41,927 nt of DNA, taken from the NCBI GenBank assembly GCA_024228575.1, contig JAAETH010000404.1:1-41927 (forward strand). Reading direction: 5' to 3'. The position numbers and the translations under genes were made by a program. Positions within the stretch are counted from its first letter, which is position 1; each line of letters begins with the position of its first letter. Shown here piece by piece: positions 16,004 through 23,681 of the stretch. The notes beneath the pieces are model-generated. The model saw only the letters and a program-made list of their open reading frames with translations, searched no databases and was not told the origin of the DNA. Source of the stretch: Actinomycetes bacterium (GTDB taxonomy: Bacteria > Actinomycetota > Acidimicrobiia > Acidimicrobiales > Poriferisodalaceae).

Positions 16004-16137
16004 GGACTGGCGTCTTAGCCAGTTGAGAACCGCCCGCATCACAACAGCGCGGGGTGGTCGGACGCGACACCGCGCATGGCGTCGATCTCGCCTCGCCTGG
16101 AGCCTCCCCGTCGTCCCCCATTGGCCCCCGATTCTCG

Positions 16138-17088
16138 CTACCGCGGTTTGTCGTCCACCTCGAAACTCCACTCCCCGGTCTCCAGGTCTATGAACAACTT
16201 CGCGTCGTGGTCGGCGCCGGTCCGGGGATCGATCGCCGTGCACCCAATAGCTCCTTCGGCGTCCATGACCGCCCACCCCTCGCCGCAATCGAAGGGCATG
16301 TCGTCGGGCGCCCCGCCTGCCTGCGTCCAGTTTCGTAGCAGTTCTCCCTCGAGTGCTGCGATCTCGATCACGTTGGTCGGCACGACATCGACCCCCTCGT
16401 CCGCGGCGTCGACCTCGAAGCCAACCACGTCGCCGGCGGCGTTGACCGCTGTGCACTCGAACGTCTCACCCGTCTCGGCATCCGCAGGCGCGGGACACGT
16501 GGCAACGAGTTCCATGCCGAGGGAGGCGGCCATGTCGGTTTCGATCAGCTCGACAGCCTGCAGTTCAGGGCCCGGGTAGGGAAGCTCGGTTCTGACGGAC
16601 CCATCCTCGGCGACCACCAGAATCACCTCGAGCGTCTCGCCGGCGGGCGATGTGAAAGTGCATGCGGGATCACCGCGATCCGTGAAAATGACGTCGCCCC
16701 CGCAATCGAGGTCGGTGGGGGTGAAGCGAAGCTCGTCCTCGATCTCGCCGAGCACGGCTAGTTCGGTCGAGTGCCCGTCCAACACGTTGAGGCCGTTCAC
16801 CATGTAGCCGTTCACGAAGTCGTCGGCGTCGGTGACGGCTACACGGAAACGAAACACTTCGCCAGTCTCGCTCGTGGCCTGGCAATCGAACGTGTCGCCA
16901 TCGTGGAGGTCGCCGGGATCCTCACAGCTTGCGTCGAGATCCAGACCGACCTTGGCCGCCAAGCCGGCCTCGGTGTCCTCGATGGCGTCGATCGCCCAGT
17001 CGACTGGGTCGCCGCCATCGCGCACCACGCTTACCGAGCATGAGGTCGCTGCCAGCGCCACGACGGCCAGAACATGAGTCCATCCCAT
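16138..17088 (-). CDS. DUF4333-like lipoprotein, paralog of the downstream gene
   Basis: A 316-residue predicted lipoprotein with signal HVLAVVALAATSC. It has the same four-part plan as its neighbour. SCEDPGDLHDGDTFDCQATS and LDCGGDVIFTDRGDPACTFTSPAG form the first unit. TCPAPADAETGETFECTAV and FDCGEGWAVMDAEGAIGCTA form the second. Both proteins end in closely related peptides (FSFEVDDKPR here, FDIEVADDPR next door). Cysteines are paired within each segment and probably form disulfides outside the membrane. The gene pair looks like a tandem duplication that has diverged. TAGCCT lies 7 nt before the ATG. Function unknown; surface exposure is inferred. Confidence 0.8.
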   Translation of the reverse strand: MGWTHVLAVVALAATSCSVSVVRDGGDPVDWAIDAIEDTEAGLAAKVGLDLDASCEDPGDLHDGDTFDCQATSETGEVFRFRVAVTDADDFVNGYMVNGLNVLDGHSTELAVLGEIEDELRFTPTDLDCGGDVIFTDRGDPACTFTSPAGETLEVILVVAEDGSVRTELPYPGPELQAVELIETDMAASLGMELVATCPAPADAETGETFECTAVNAAGDVVGFEVDAADEGVDVVPTNVIEIAALEGELLRNWTQAGGAPDDMPFDCGEGWAVMDAEGAIGCTAIDPRTGADHDAKLFIDLETGEWSFEVDDKPR

Positions 17089-17095
17089 GAAGCGA

Positions 17096-17101
17096 AGGCT
17101 A
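17096..17101 (-). promoter_or_regulatory. -10 element (TAGCCT), leaderless start
   Basis: TAGCCT on the minus strand ends 7 nt before the ATG at 17088. Each of the two paralogous lipoprotein genes has its own hexamer, which suggests separate promoters. Confidence 0.5.
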
Positions 17102-17174
17102 GGAAGGCTCCATTAGCGGCGGGTTAACCGCTCCTCCGGTTTCGTCGTGGTCACCGTATCGACGCGACGTCGAC

Positions 17175-17834
17175 TCAGAACAGGGTCAGGTGGTCGGACT
17201 CGATGCCGCGCAGGGCGTCGTAGTCGAGGGTCACGCAGGCGATGCCTCTCGATTCGGCCAGGACCCTTGCCTGAGGTTTGATCTCTTGGGCCGCGAACAC
17301 ACCACGGACAGGACGCAGCGTTCCGTCCCGGTCGAGGCGCTCGAGGTAGCGGGTCAGCTGTTCCACGCCGTCGATCTCGCCTCGTCGTTTCACTTCCACA
17401 GCGACAGCAGCACCGTCGTCGTCGCGACACAACAGGTCGACAGGTCCGATGTCTGTCGGGTACTCGCGCCGCACCAGTTTCCAGCCCCCGCCCAAGACCT
17501 CGACGTCGCGGGCCAAGAGCTCCTGAAGGTGTGCCTCGACGCCGTCCTTGCGCAGTCCAGGGTCGACGCCCAGGTCGTGTGCGGTGTCGTCGAGTACTTC
17601 GTGGATCGTGATCCGCAGTGTTTCGCCCTTGGGGCTGGTGACCGTCCAACCGTCGTCGTCGGTGACGAGACGGTTCGGCGCGTTCATCCAGTTCAACGGT
17701 TTGTAGGCACCACCGTCGGCGTGGATGGCCACACATCCGTCGGCCTTGACCATCAGGAGGCGGACGGCTTCGGGCAGGTGGGCCTGAAGACGACCGTCGT
17801 AGTCGACCGTGCAGCGGGCGATGACGAGGCGCAT
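17175..17834 (-). CDS. nucS: Endonuclease NucS (EndoMS), mismatch-specific
   Basis: A 219-residue NucS ortholog of normal length. The N-terminal DNA-binding domain (about 1-110) precedes a RecB-like nuclease domain with [22 protein letters not shown] (Asp133, Glu147, Lys149) and [10 protein letters not shown] (Gln159, Tyr163). The C-terminus SDHLTLF resembles the beta-clamp-binding peptide of actinobacterial NucS. The enzyme cleaves both strands at G/T, G/G and T/T mismatches and replaces MutS/MutL mismatch repair in many Actinomycetota and Archaea. It acts in the cytoplasm at the replication fork. The ATG is preceded by TAGCTT at 7 nt with no Shine-Dalgarno sequence. The lipoprotein genes downstream are probably unrelated. 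Confidence 0.95.
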   Translation of the reverse strand: MRLVIARCTVDYDGRLQAHLPEAVRLLMVKADGCVAIHADGGAYKPLNWMNAPNRLVTDDDGWTVTSPKGETLRITIHEVLDDTAHDLGVDPGLRKDGVEAHLQELLARDVEVLGGGWKLVRREYPTDIGPVDLLCRDDDGAAVAVEVKRRGEIDGVEQLTRYLERLDRDGTLRPVRGVFAAQEIKPQARVLAESRGIACVTLDYDALRGIESDHLTLF

Positions 17835-17841
17835 TATGCCG

Positions 17842-17847
17842 AAGCTA
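17842..17847 (-). promoter_or_regulatory. -10 element (TAGCTT), leaderless start of nucS
   Basis: TAGCTT on the minus strand ends 7 nt before the nucS ATG at 17834. Confidence 0.55.
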
Positions 17848-18122
17848 GTCGACGGTCTTGACTCCCATGCTCGTGGGACTACCTCTAGTGGCTCGTGTGC
17901 TCGAGGAGACCGACCGAAGAACGAGCACTGTCAGGGACTTCCTGCTCGATGACCTCCTCACGTTTCCACACGCCCTGTACGTGATCGCGGCTCTGCTGGG
18001 CGGTGAGTTCTTCGCTCTGCCGAGGCGCCGACGGGCGGTATCTGACCTGCGATGACTTCGAGCGGGCCGGTGATTACCGTCCGGCCAACTGCCAACCCTG
18101 ACCTTGGGCCGGCACCGCGCCC
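17848..18122. other. Intergenic stretch without a convincing gene
   Basis: Between the nucS promoter and the end of the PPOX-fold gene there is no recognised gene. A plus-strand frame at 17858-18055 could encode 65 residues with a hydrophobic stretch (LLTFPHALYVIAALLGGEFF). Its TTG start has no clear ribosome-binding site and the product resembles nothing I know. I treat it as unproven. Confidence 0.4.
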
Positions 18123-18539
18123 TCAGCCCGAATAGTCGGTGCTGTACCAACGTTGTGGAGTCATCGAGTAGACGGAGCTCGAGTCGCTAGCCATGGAGTC
18201 TGCGTAGCCCTTGCCCAACTCGTCGCCCAGGTAGCGGGTTGCCATTGCGAGGGTGTCGTCGTACGTCGCGTCGCGCGTCGCGGTCACGGGTCCTTCCGCC
18301 ATGACGTACTTGTACGGCAATTCTTCTTGTTGGGCACACATTGAGAATCGTCCAGACTCCTCGATGAGGCGACCCTTGCGGCTGTCGCGTGCCATCAGCA
18401 CGATCACGTCGCCGCCGGGCTCGTACGAGTACCAGACCGGAATGGTCAGTGGCCCCCGGTCGTCGTCGGCAATCCCGATGACTCCGACGTGGAGTCCGGC
18501 CATGAACTCCTGACGGTCTTCTTCAGACATTGGTCCCAT
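18123..18539 (-). CDS. PPOX-fold flavin/F420-binding family protein
   Basis: A 138-residue protein with the split-barrel fold of pyridoxamine 5-phosphate oxidase relatives. LHVGVIGIADDDRGPLTIPV, then VWYSY and DVIVLMARDSRKGRLIEESG, are the cofactor-binding strands. KYVMAEGPVTATRD is the third strand. In actinobacteria such proteins bind FMN, F420 or heme; the cofactor here cannot be decided. The ATG at 18539 shares its first base with the TGA of the upstream kinase gene. GGGAGGA lies 6 nt before it, inside the kinase gene, so the two are translationally coupled. Confidence 0.82.
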   Translation of the reverse strand: MGPMSEEDRQEFMAGLHVGVIGIADDDRGPLTIPVWYSYEPGGDVIVLMARDSRKGRLIEESGRFSMCAQQEELPYKYVMAEGPVTATRDATYDDTLAMATRYLGDELGKGYADSMASDSSSVYSMTPQRWYSTDYSG

Positions 18540-20125
18540 CAGTTTCCTCCCATTCGTTTGACGATGATTTCGCGCCGCGCCCTCAGCTCGGCCCATGTCA
18601 GTGAGTCGACATCGGAGTCGAGTCCCATCGAGGCCTTCACCCCGGTGAGGTCGATCTCGTCGGGGTCGACGGCGATTCCGCTGTCCTTGGCCAGCTGTTG
18701 GCCGTGACGCATTGCGAAGTGCATTGCGATCGACTGGATTTCGGCGATCAGGTCGATGTCGGGAGCGAGCCGTCCGATCATCGACGACAAGAAGATCATG
18801 TTCTTGGTGAACAACATGAGCTCCTTTGGTAGGCGGGCCCCATATCCCAGGAGGGCCTTCACCACCCGTTGAACCTCGTGGAGCAGTTGCTCCTGGCTGA
18901 GGGCGGTGGGGTCGACCGCCGCCTGGTCGAGGCCGAGGTCGGAGATGACCGCGTCGATGTCTGCGTCCGGCGGCAACGCCCCCAGGTCGCGCATCGCCTC
19001 CATCTGCACCCGTTGGTCGTTCGATGTCGCCCCCATCATCAGCCGTAGGAACGCACGACGTTTGAACTCGTTCATCCTTCCGGTGATACCGAAGTCGAGT
19101 AGGGCGATCATGCCGTCGTGTTGCACGAACAGGTTGCCGCCGTGAAAGTCGCCGTGGAACACGCCGTGCAGGGTGGCGCTCTCGAGGAACGCGACCATCA
19201 CGTTTCGCACCACCTTGTGGGTGTCGATGCCCGCGTCGGTGATGCCTGCCACATCGTCGAACGCGAACCCTTCGACCTTCTCCATCACGAGCATTCGTGG
19301 GCTGACGAGATCTGGATGGGGTCTCGGCACCACCCAATCGGTCTGGCCGAGTTTCTCGAGCGTCGATGCTATGTCGAGGAGGTTCTGGGCTTCGAGACGG
19401 AAGTCGAGCTCCTCTGTGATGGTTTCCGCGAAGAGCTCGACGAGTGCCGGCGGGTTGGCCAGAGCGCTGACGGGGATGCGACCGATCAGGAATGGGGCCA
19501 GCCATGCGAGGGTCCGCAGGTCCTTGCCGACCAGTTCGCCCACCGTGCTGCGCTGAACCTTGATGACAACTTCCTCGCCGGTGCGAAGTCGGGCTTCGTG
19601 GACCTGGGCGATCGAAGCCGCCGCCAGGGCGTCCGGCGAGATCCAGTCGAAGATGTGCTCTGGTGGGCGGCCGAGTTCTCGCTCGAGGGTTGCTCTGACG
19701 GTGTCGAAGGGCTCGGGTTTCACCTGGTCGCGGCACTTCTTGAGCTCGTCGACCAACTCGTCGGGGAATACGCCCTCGCCGGCCGAGATGATCTGGGCCA
19801 GCTTGATGTACGTGGGTCCCAGGTGTTCAGCCGAGACCCGTAGACGGTGGCTGAGGTCCGCCTTCGACTCGCTGCCGCCCTTGCGGCCTGCACCCAATCT
19901 CCAGCGCAGCACCGACCATCCGAAGAGGCGTGTCGTCTCGACCAGGCGCCCGAGGGGTGGAAACCTCCTGGCCTTGACGAGTTCGGGAACCGAGCGTCGA
20001 GTGCGGTCTCGCAGACTGTCGACGCCGCGACGCCACTGCATCTGTTCTGGATCGACGAGCCAGGGAGCAGACGTGCTGAAGGTGCCGTGAGCCAGATCTG
20101 GGGGGTGTTGGGTTTCGACACTCAC
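18539..20125 (-). CDS. AarF/UbiB/ABC1 family atypical kinase-ATPase
   Basis: A 528-residue member of the ABC1/UbiB family. The family KxGQ motif reads IKLAQ (Lys108-Gln111), with Ala in place of Gly. The Ala-rich nucleotide loop is LAAAS (168-172), the lysine is in VVIKVQRST (Lys189), EELDFRLEAQN carries the glutamate, HGDFHGGN (324-331) is the catalytic loop and DFG is at 344-346. These proteins support quinone or isoprenoid-lipid homeostasis through ATPase activity at the membrane. The GTG at 20125 is my best start, but no Shine-Dalgarno sequence supports it; a longer open frame upstream looks random. It is coupled to the PPOX protein downstream and divergent from the SnoaL-like gene. Confidence 0.85.
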   Translation of the reverse strand: MSVETQHPPDLAHGTFSTSAPWLVDPEQMQWRRGVDSLRDRTRRSVPELVKARRFPPLGRLVETTRLFGWSVLRWRLGAGRKGGSESKADLSHRLRVSAEHLGPTYIKLAQIISAGEGVFPDELVDELKKCRDQVKPEPFDTVRATLERELGRPPEHIFDWISPDALAAASIAQVHEARLRTGEEVVIKVQRSTVGELVGKDLRTLAWLAPFLIGRIPVSALANPPALVELFAETITEELDFRLEAQNLLDIASTLEKLGQTDWVVPRPHPDLVSPRMLVMEKVEGFAFDDVAGITDAGIDTHKVVRNVMVAFLESATLHGVFHGDFHGGNLFVQHDGMIALLDFGITGRMNEFKRRAFLRLMMGATSNDQRVQMEAMRDLGALPPDADIDAVISDLGLDQAAVDPTALSQEQLLHEVQRVVKALLGYGARLPKELMLFTKNMIFLSSMIGRLAPDIDLIAEIQSIAMHFAMRHGQQLAKDSGIAVDPDEIDLTGVKASMGLDSDVDSLTWAELRARREIIVKRMGGN

Positions 20126-20195
20126 ACCGACGAGTCTCGCAGGTCGCGGTTTCGATGCCTCACCATGATGATTGGCGACGGTGTGCAGGTCTGAA

Positions 20196-20201
20196 TAGGT
20201 T
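20196..20201 (+). promoter_or_regulatory. -10 element (TAGGTT), leaderless start
   Basis: TAGGTT ends 6 nt before the GTG at 20208, the same hexamer and spacing as at the crotonase gene (962-967). On the other strand the same region reads TATTCA, a possible -10 for the divergent AarF gene. Confidence 0.5.
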
Positions 20202-20207
20202 TGAGCC

Positions 20208-20600
20208 GTGACCACCGATCGACGCACCGAACTCGCCTCGCTGACCGCCAACTTCATGGACGCCTTCAATCGAGGCGACCTCGAAGGTGTGATCGCCCAT
20301 TTCCATCCCGATGGGGTGTACGACGAGTTCAACGGTCGCCGCAACGTCGGCCTCTCCGCTGTCAGCGAAGCGTTCCGCCCACAGTTCGAGGGTGCATTTG
20401 GCGAGATGAAGTTCATCGACGACGACCTGTTCATCGATGCCGACACCGGGAAGGTGATGGCTTCGTGGCGCTGCACCATCGATGTGAAGGGCGAACCGAT
20501 GTCGTGGCGGGGTCTCGACCTGATCCATTTCGAGGCCGACAAGGTCGTCTTCAAGGGCACATACGCAAAGGCCAAGGCTCCGCTGCTCGAACCCCGATGA
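20208..20600 (+). CDS. SnoaL/NTF2-like superfamily protein
   Basis: A 130-residue protein of the NTF2-like cone fold. The opening helix LTANFMDAFNRGDLEGVIAH and the following HPDGVYDEFNGR are the standard SnoaL start. The C-terminal sheet SWRCTIDVKGEPMSWRGLDL and IHFEADKVVFKGTYAKAKAP is also typical. Family members are isomerases, hydrolases or ligand binders; no catalytic residue set identifies this one. The GTG start is preceded by TAGGTT at 6 nt. Its TGA is immediately followed by the stop of the convergent crotonase gene, with zero bases between the two stops. Confidence 0.85.
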   Translation: MTTDRRTELASLTANFMDAFNRGDLEGVIAHFHPDGVYDEFNGRRNVGLSAVSEAFRPQFEGAFGEMKFIDDDLFIDADTGKVMASWRCTIDVKGEPMSWRGLDLIHFEADKVVFKGTYAKAKAPLLEPR

Positions 20601-21425
20601 TCAGAATCTGGGTGGGCGCTTCTCGGTGAGCGCAGCAACACCTTCGCGGTAGTCGGCTTCACCCATCATCTGGTTCAACAGCACACCTGCCTCGTCGACA
20701 GAAGCGCCGACGTCTCGCAGGAGATCGAGCGCAATCTGGCGTTTGGTGACCCTCAGCGAACTCGGTGCGACCTGTGACGCGAGGTCATGTGCGTAGCGTC
20801 GAACGGTGGGCATCAGCTCTTCTGGTTCGACCACCGCATTGAACAGGCCCCAGTCGGCGGCCTCGTCGGTAGTGACGGCCCGGCTGGACAGCAACATGTC
20901 GTTGGCGCGTGTGGGGCCGACCAGCCGCGGGAGCATCCACGACAGGCCGTACTCGGCGGGAAGCCCCAGCTTGCCGTGAGCGGTTGTGAGTTTGGCCCCC
21001 TTCGAAGCGAACCGCAGGTCTGCGTAGACGACGACAGCGAGGCCCACTCCGGCGGCCGCCCCGTTCACGGCGGCGACTATTGGTGTCGTCAGGGCGAACT
21101 GGAACGCGAAGTCCGTGTCGAACTCGGGGCGCACGCCGTAGCCGGGGTCGTCGATGTCGGGGCCCGTTCCGGCGTCGTAGGCACCTCTCTGCGCATGGTC
21201 GCCGAGCGCCTTTGCGTCGCCGCCGACACAAAAGGCCCTGCCTTCCCCCGTGACGATCACGACCCGCACGTTCGGGTCGGCTTCGGCGCAGGCGAGCAGG
21301 TGCCGGTATTCGGTGTGCATCCGGCCGGTCCACGCGTTGTGGCGGTGAGGTCTCGAGAGCGTGAGAGTCGCCACTCCGTCGGCGACCTCGTACCGGGTGG
21401 TCTTCAGCTCGAGCGTCGGTTCCAT
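20601..21425 (-). CDS. Enoyl-CoA hydratase/isomerase family protein
   Basis: A 274-residue crotonase. AFCVGGDAKAL (65-74) and NGAAAGVGLAVVVYADLRFA (121-140) form the oxyanion hole. As in the crotonase at 158-955, the positions of the two hydratase glutamates hold Ala130 and His150. Glu158 in LPAEYGLSWMLPRLVG belongs to a known actinobacterial subgroup in which the acidic residue is shifted. A double-bond isomerase or another crotonase reaction is as likely as hydration. GGAGAG lies 8 nt before the ATG. It follows cysQ by 45 bp on the same strand. Confidence 0.88.
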   Translation of the reverse strand: MEPTLELKTTRYEVADGVATLTLSRPHRHNAWTGRMHTEYRHLLACAEADPNVRVVIVTGEGRAFCVGGDAKALGDHAQRGAYDAGTGPDIDDPGYGVRPEFDTDFAFQFALTTPIVAAVNGAAAGVGLAVVVYADLRFASKGAKLTTAHGKLGLPAEYGLSWMLPRLVGPTRANDMLLSSRAVTTDEAADWGLFNAVVEPEELMPTVRRYAHDLASQVAPSSLRVTKRQIALDLLRDVGASVDEAGVLLNQMMGEADYREGVAALTEKRPPRF

Positions 21426-21470
21426 GTCGAACTCTCCATCTGTTCTCGGCGACGGCTGCTGTCAGCGCTG

Positions 21471-22235
21471 TCAGCGCTGACGGATCGCTGCCGCCAGCGC
21501 GTCCATGGTTTCTTCGGCGAACTCCTGTCGACAGAACACGAACTCGGGGGACCATGGGTCCGGGTAGTTGAATCGCATGGGTGATCCGTCGCAGCGGCTG
21601 ACGTGCAGGCCGGCCGCTTCGGCGACGATGGCAGGTGCGCAGTTGTCCCATTCGAACTGCCCACCGCTGTGGGCGTAGATGTCTGCATGACCCAGGACGA
21701 CGGCGCCCATCTTGGCTCCGGCCGATCCGAGCGCCAGCAGTTGCCCGCCGAGCGCCCTCGCGACGATGACGGCAGCTGCTGCGGGGTGGTTTCGGCTGAC
21801 GACCAGTCGGGGAGGGCCCTCGGCGCGCTCTGGCAGTTGTGGTGGGTCGTGGGTCGACAGGGTGGTCTCGAGGTCGGGAAGCGCTACCGCACCCGCTGTA
21901 GCCCTCCCGTTCTCTGTGAGGGCGATGTGTACCGCCCAGTCGGTTCGGCCGTACTCGCCGAACTCGCGGGTGCCATCGAGTGGGTCGACGATCCAGACTC
22001 TCTTGTTCTGGAGTCGGGTGCGATCGTCGCGGCCTTCCTCGCTGAGGATCGCGTCGTCGGGAAACGCTGCACTCAATTCGTCGACGATGAAGTCGTGGGC
22101 GCGGCGGTCGCCCTCGTCGCCGATTCGCCAAGAACCGAGTCCGAGAGAGAAGAGTTTGCTGCGAACCTCGACGAGGAGCTGGCCGGTTTCGGTGGCCACG
22201 CGTGCGGCTTGTTCGTGGTCTCGCTCCTCTGCCAT
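21471..22235 (-). CDS. cysQ: 3'(2'),5'-bisphosphate nucleotidase / inositol-phosphatase family (CysQ-like)
   Basis: A 254-residue lithium-sensitive phosphatase fold. Metal ligands are in ILSEEGRDD (Glu66, Glu67), WIVDPLDGT (Asp84, Asp87) and FEWDNCAPAIV (Asp197). The C-terminal part, SRCDGSPMRFNYPDPWSPEF followed by VFCR, closely follows the pattern of mycobacterial CysQ. CysQ removes the 3' phosphate of PAP formed in sulfate assimilation and can also act on inositol phosphates. The open frame extends upstream; ATG 22235 is chosen because homology starts there and TATGCT lies 9 nt upstream. It is divergent from the amino-acid transporter operon. Confidence 0.86.
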   Translation of the reverse strand: MAEERDHEQAARVATETGQLLVEVRSKLFSLGLGSWRIGDEGDRRAHDFIVDELSAAFPDDAILSEEGRDDRTRLQNKRVWIVDPLDGTREFGEYGRTDWAVHIALTENGRATAGAVALPDLETTLSTHDPPQLPERAEGPPRLVVSRNHPAAAAVIVARALGGQLLALGSAGAKMGAVVLGHADIYAHSGGQFEWDNCAPAIVAEAAGLHVSRCDGSPMRFNYPDPWSPEFVFCRQEFAEETMDALAAAIRQR

Positions 22236-22244
22236 GCCTCGCCG

Positions 22245-22250
22245 AGCATA
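22245..22250 (-). promoter_or_regulatory. -10 element (TATGCT), leaderless start of cysQ
   Basis: TATGCT on the minus strand ends 9 nt before the cysQ ATG at 22235. Confidence 0.45.
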
Positions 22251-22421
22251 GGCCGATCGTCGAGCTGAACCATGATCCTTGGGAAGTGCTCTTGGTGGTT
22301 CTGCGGCCACAGAGTGTGAGTGTTCAAAAGAACTGACGACAGCCTGTGAAATGTGGCATATGGTGTCCGACCGAACCGACATGGCAAAGATGCTGTGTCG
22401 ACAAAAGGGAGGGAACCCTGC
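22251..22421 (+). promoter_or_regulatory. Upstream region of the aap operon
   Basis: This 171-bp divergent region must carry the aap promoter. It ends with a strong ribosome-binding site, GGGAGGGAA at 22407-22415, 6 nt before the aapJ ATG. A short dyad, GTTC-AAAA-GAAC, lies near 22323-22334. I cannot pick a convincing -10/-35 pair. Confidence 0.4.
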
Positions 22422-23546
22422 ATGCGTAACCGCAAGCTTTTGCAGTTGCTCGCCGCAATACTCGCATTCGGTCTCGTAGCCGGTGCCTGTGGCGATAGCG
22501 ACAGTTCAGATGAAGGCTCGGCCGAAACGACCGCAGCCGAGAGCACCGACACCACCGTTGAACTCAACCAGGACGGCGGAAGCATCCTCGACACCGTCAT
22601 CTCCCGCGGCACCCTGAACTGTGGTGTCTCGGGTGCAGCCGTGGCCTTCTCCGAGACCCAGCCAGACGGCAGCCAGAAGGGCTTCGACGCCGACTACTGC
22701 CGTGTAGTGGCAGCCGCCGTTCTCGGCGACGCCGAGGCGATCAACTTCGTCGCCCTCACCGCAGCCGAGCGCTTCACCGCTGTTCAGACCGGTGACGTCG
22801 ATGTCCTGATACGTAACACCACCTGGACCCAGAGCCGAGACAGCGAGATCGGCATGGACTTTGGTCCGACCACCTACTACGACGGCCAGCAGATGATGGG
22901 TCGCGAGAGCGACGGCTTCAGCGCCGGTTCGGACATCGATGACCTCGACGGTCTGACCATTTGCATGAACGCGGGAACAACCACCGAGAAGAACATCGCC
23001 GACGCCGCCGACGCCGCAGGCATCTCGATCACCCTTGGTGGCCCGTTCGAGGAGTACGACGCGGTCGTTCAGGCATTCCTCGACGGAACCTGTGACGTGA
23101 TCACCACAGACGGTTCGGGTCTCGTCGGCCGCAAGGCCGTGCAGGAACCTGCCGGTGAAAACTGGATCATCTTCCCGGCTACCCCGATCTCGAAGGAGCC
23201 GTTGGGCCCGACCTACGCTCAGAACGACTCGAAGTGGGCAGACGCCGTCAACTGGGCCGTCTACGCCACCATCATCGCTGACGAGAACGGCCTCACCTCG
23301 GCGAATGCCGATGCCATGGTCGCCGACCCGCCGAGCGCCGAGATTGGTCGTCTGTTGGGTGGCGAGGGCGAGCGTCAGACTGCCATGGGCCTCCCGGCTG
23401 ACGCCTTCTTCCAGGCCATCAAGCAGGTTGGCAACTACGACGAGATCTATACGCGCAACCTCGGCCCGGTCGGCCTGGTTCGCGATGGCTCGGCCAACGC
23501 AGGTTGGCTCGACGGTGGTCTCATCTACGCACCACCGGCTCGCTGA
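22422..23546 (+). CDS. aapJ: General L-amino-acid ABC transporter substrate-binding lipoprotein (AapJ/BztA type)
   Basis: A 374-residue predicted lipoprotein. The signal LLAAILAFGLVAGAC gives Cys23, followed by an acidic Ser/Thr-rich linker (24-50). The binding domain follows AapJ/BztA closely: RGTLNCGVSGA, GFDADYCRVVAAAVLGDAEA, LIRNTTWTQSRDSEIGMDFG, ISKEPLGPTYAQND and GGLIYAPPAR at the C-terminus. AapJ binds a broad range of polar L-amino acids and delivers them to AapQM. The Gram-negative protein is periplasmic; here a lipid anchor replaces a periplasm. It is the first gene of an operon of four, separated from aapQ by 120 bp with a hairpin. Strong GGGAGGGAA ribosome-binding site. Confidence 0.93.
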   Translation: MRNRKLLQLLAAILAFGLVAGACGDSDSSDEGSAETTAAESTDTTVELNQDGGSILDTVISRGTLNCGVSGAAVAFSETQPDGSQKGFDADYCRVVAAAVLGDAEAINFVALTAAERFTAVQTGDVDVLIRNTTWTQSRDSEIGMDFGPTTYYDGQQMMGRESDGFSAGSDIDDLDGLTICMNAGTTTEKNIADAADAAGISITLGGPFEEYDAVVQAFLDGTCDVITTDGSGLVGRKAVQEPAGENWIIFPATPISKEPLGPTYAQNDSKWADAVNWAVYATIIADENGLTSANADAMVADPPSAEIGRLLGGEGERQTAMGLPADAFFQAIKQVGNYDEIYTRNLGPVGLVRDGSANAGWLDGGLIYAPPAR

Positions 23547-23609
23547 TCTCCTGATCGAGCGCGCCTGATCTGACTGTCTGTATGGCCAGTCGGCTCAGGT
23601 GGTGACTTT

Positions 23610-23637
23610 GGAGCTGGGGACCTATTTCCCCAGCTCC
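23610..23637 (+). other. Intercistronic hairpin after aapJ (11-bp perfect stem, 6-nt loop)
   Basis: GGAGCTGGGGA at 23610-23620 is the exact reverse complement of TCCCCAGCTCC at 23627-23637, with loop CCTATT. No T-run follows, so it is not a standard intrinsic terminator. In binding-protein operons such stems commonly protect the 3' end of the upstream message or attenuate read-through, giving an excess of binding protein over permease. Confidence 0.75.
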
Positions 23638-23681
23638 GCTGCCACTACCTGAACAACATCGAGTTAATGGGGGAACAGCGG

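Noticed and set aside
17858-18055. Possible 65-residue small membrane protein
   Set aside because: TTG start without a ribosome-binding site or a well-placed -10, and no familiar sequence. Kept only as a remark in the intergenic entry.
21461-21481. Doubled TCAGCGCTG palindrome between crotonase and cysQ
   Set aside because: It lies partly in the cysQ stop region and may be a chance GC-rich palindrome; no terminator T-run and no promoter position.
22323-22334. GTTC-AAAA-GAAC dyad upstream of aapJ as an operator
   Set aside because: Only 4-bp arms; too weak to claim without conservation.
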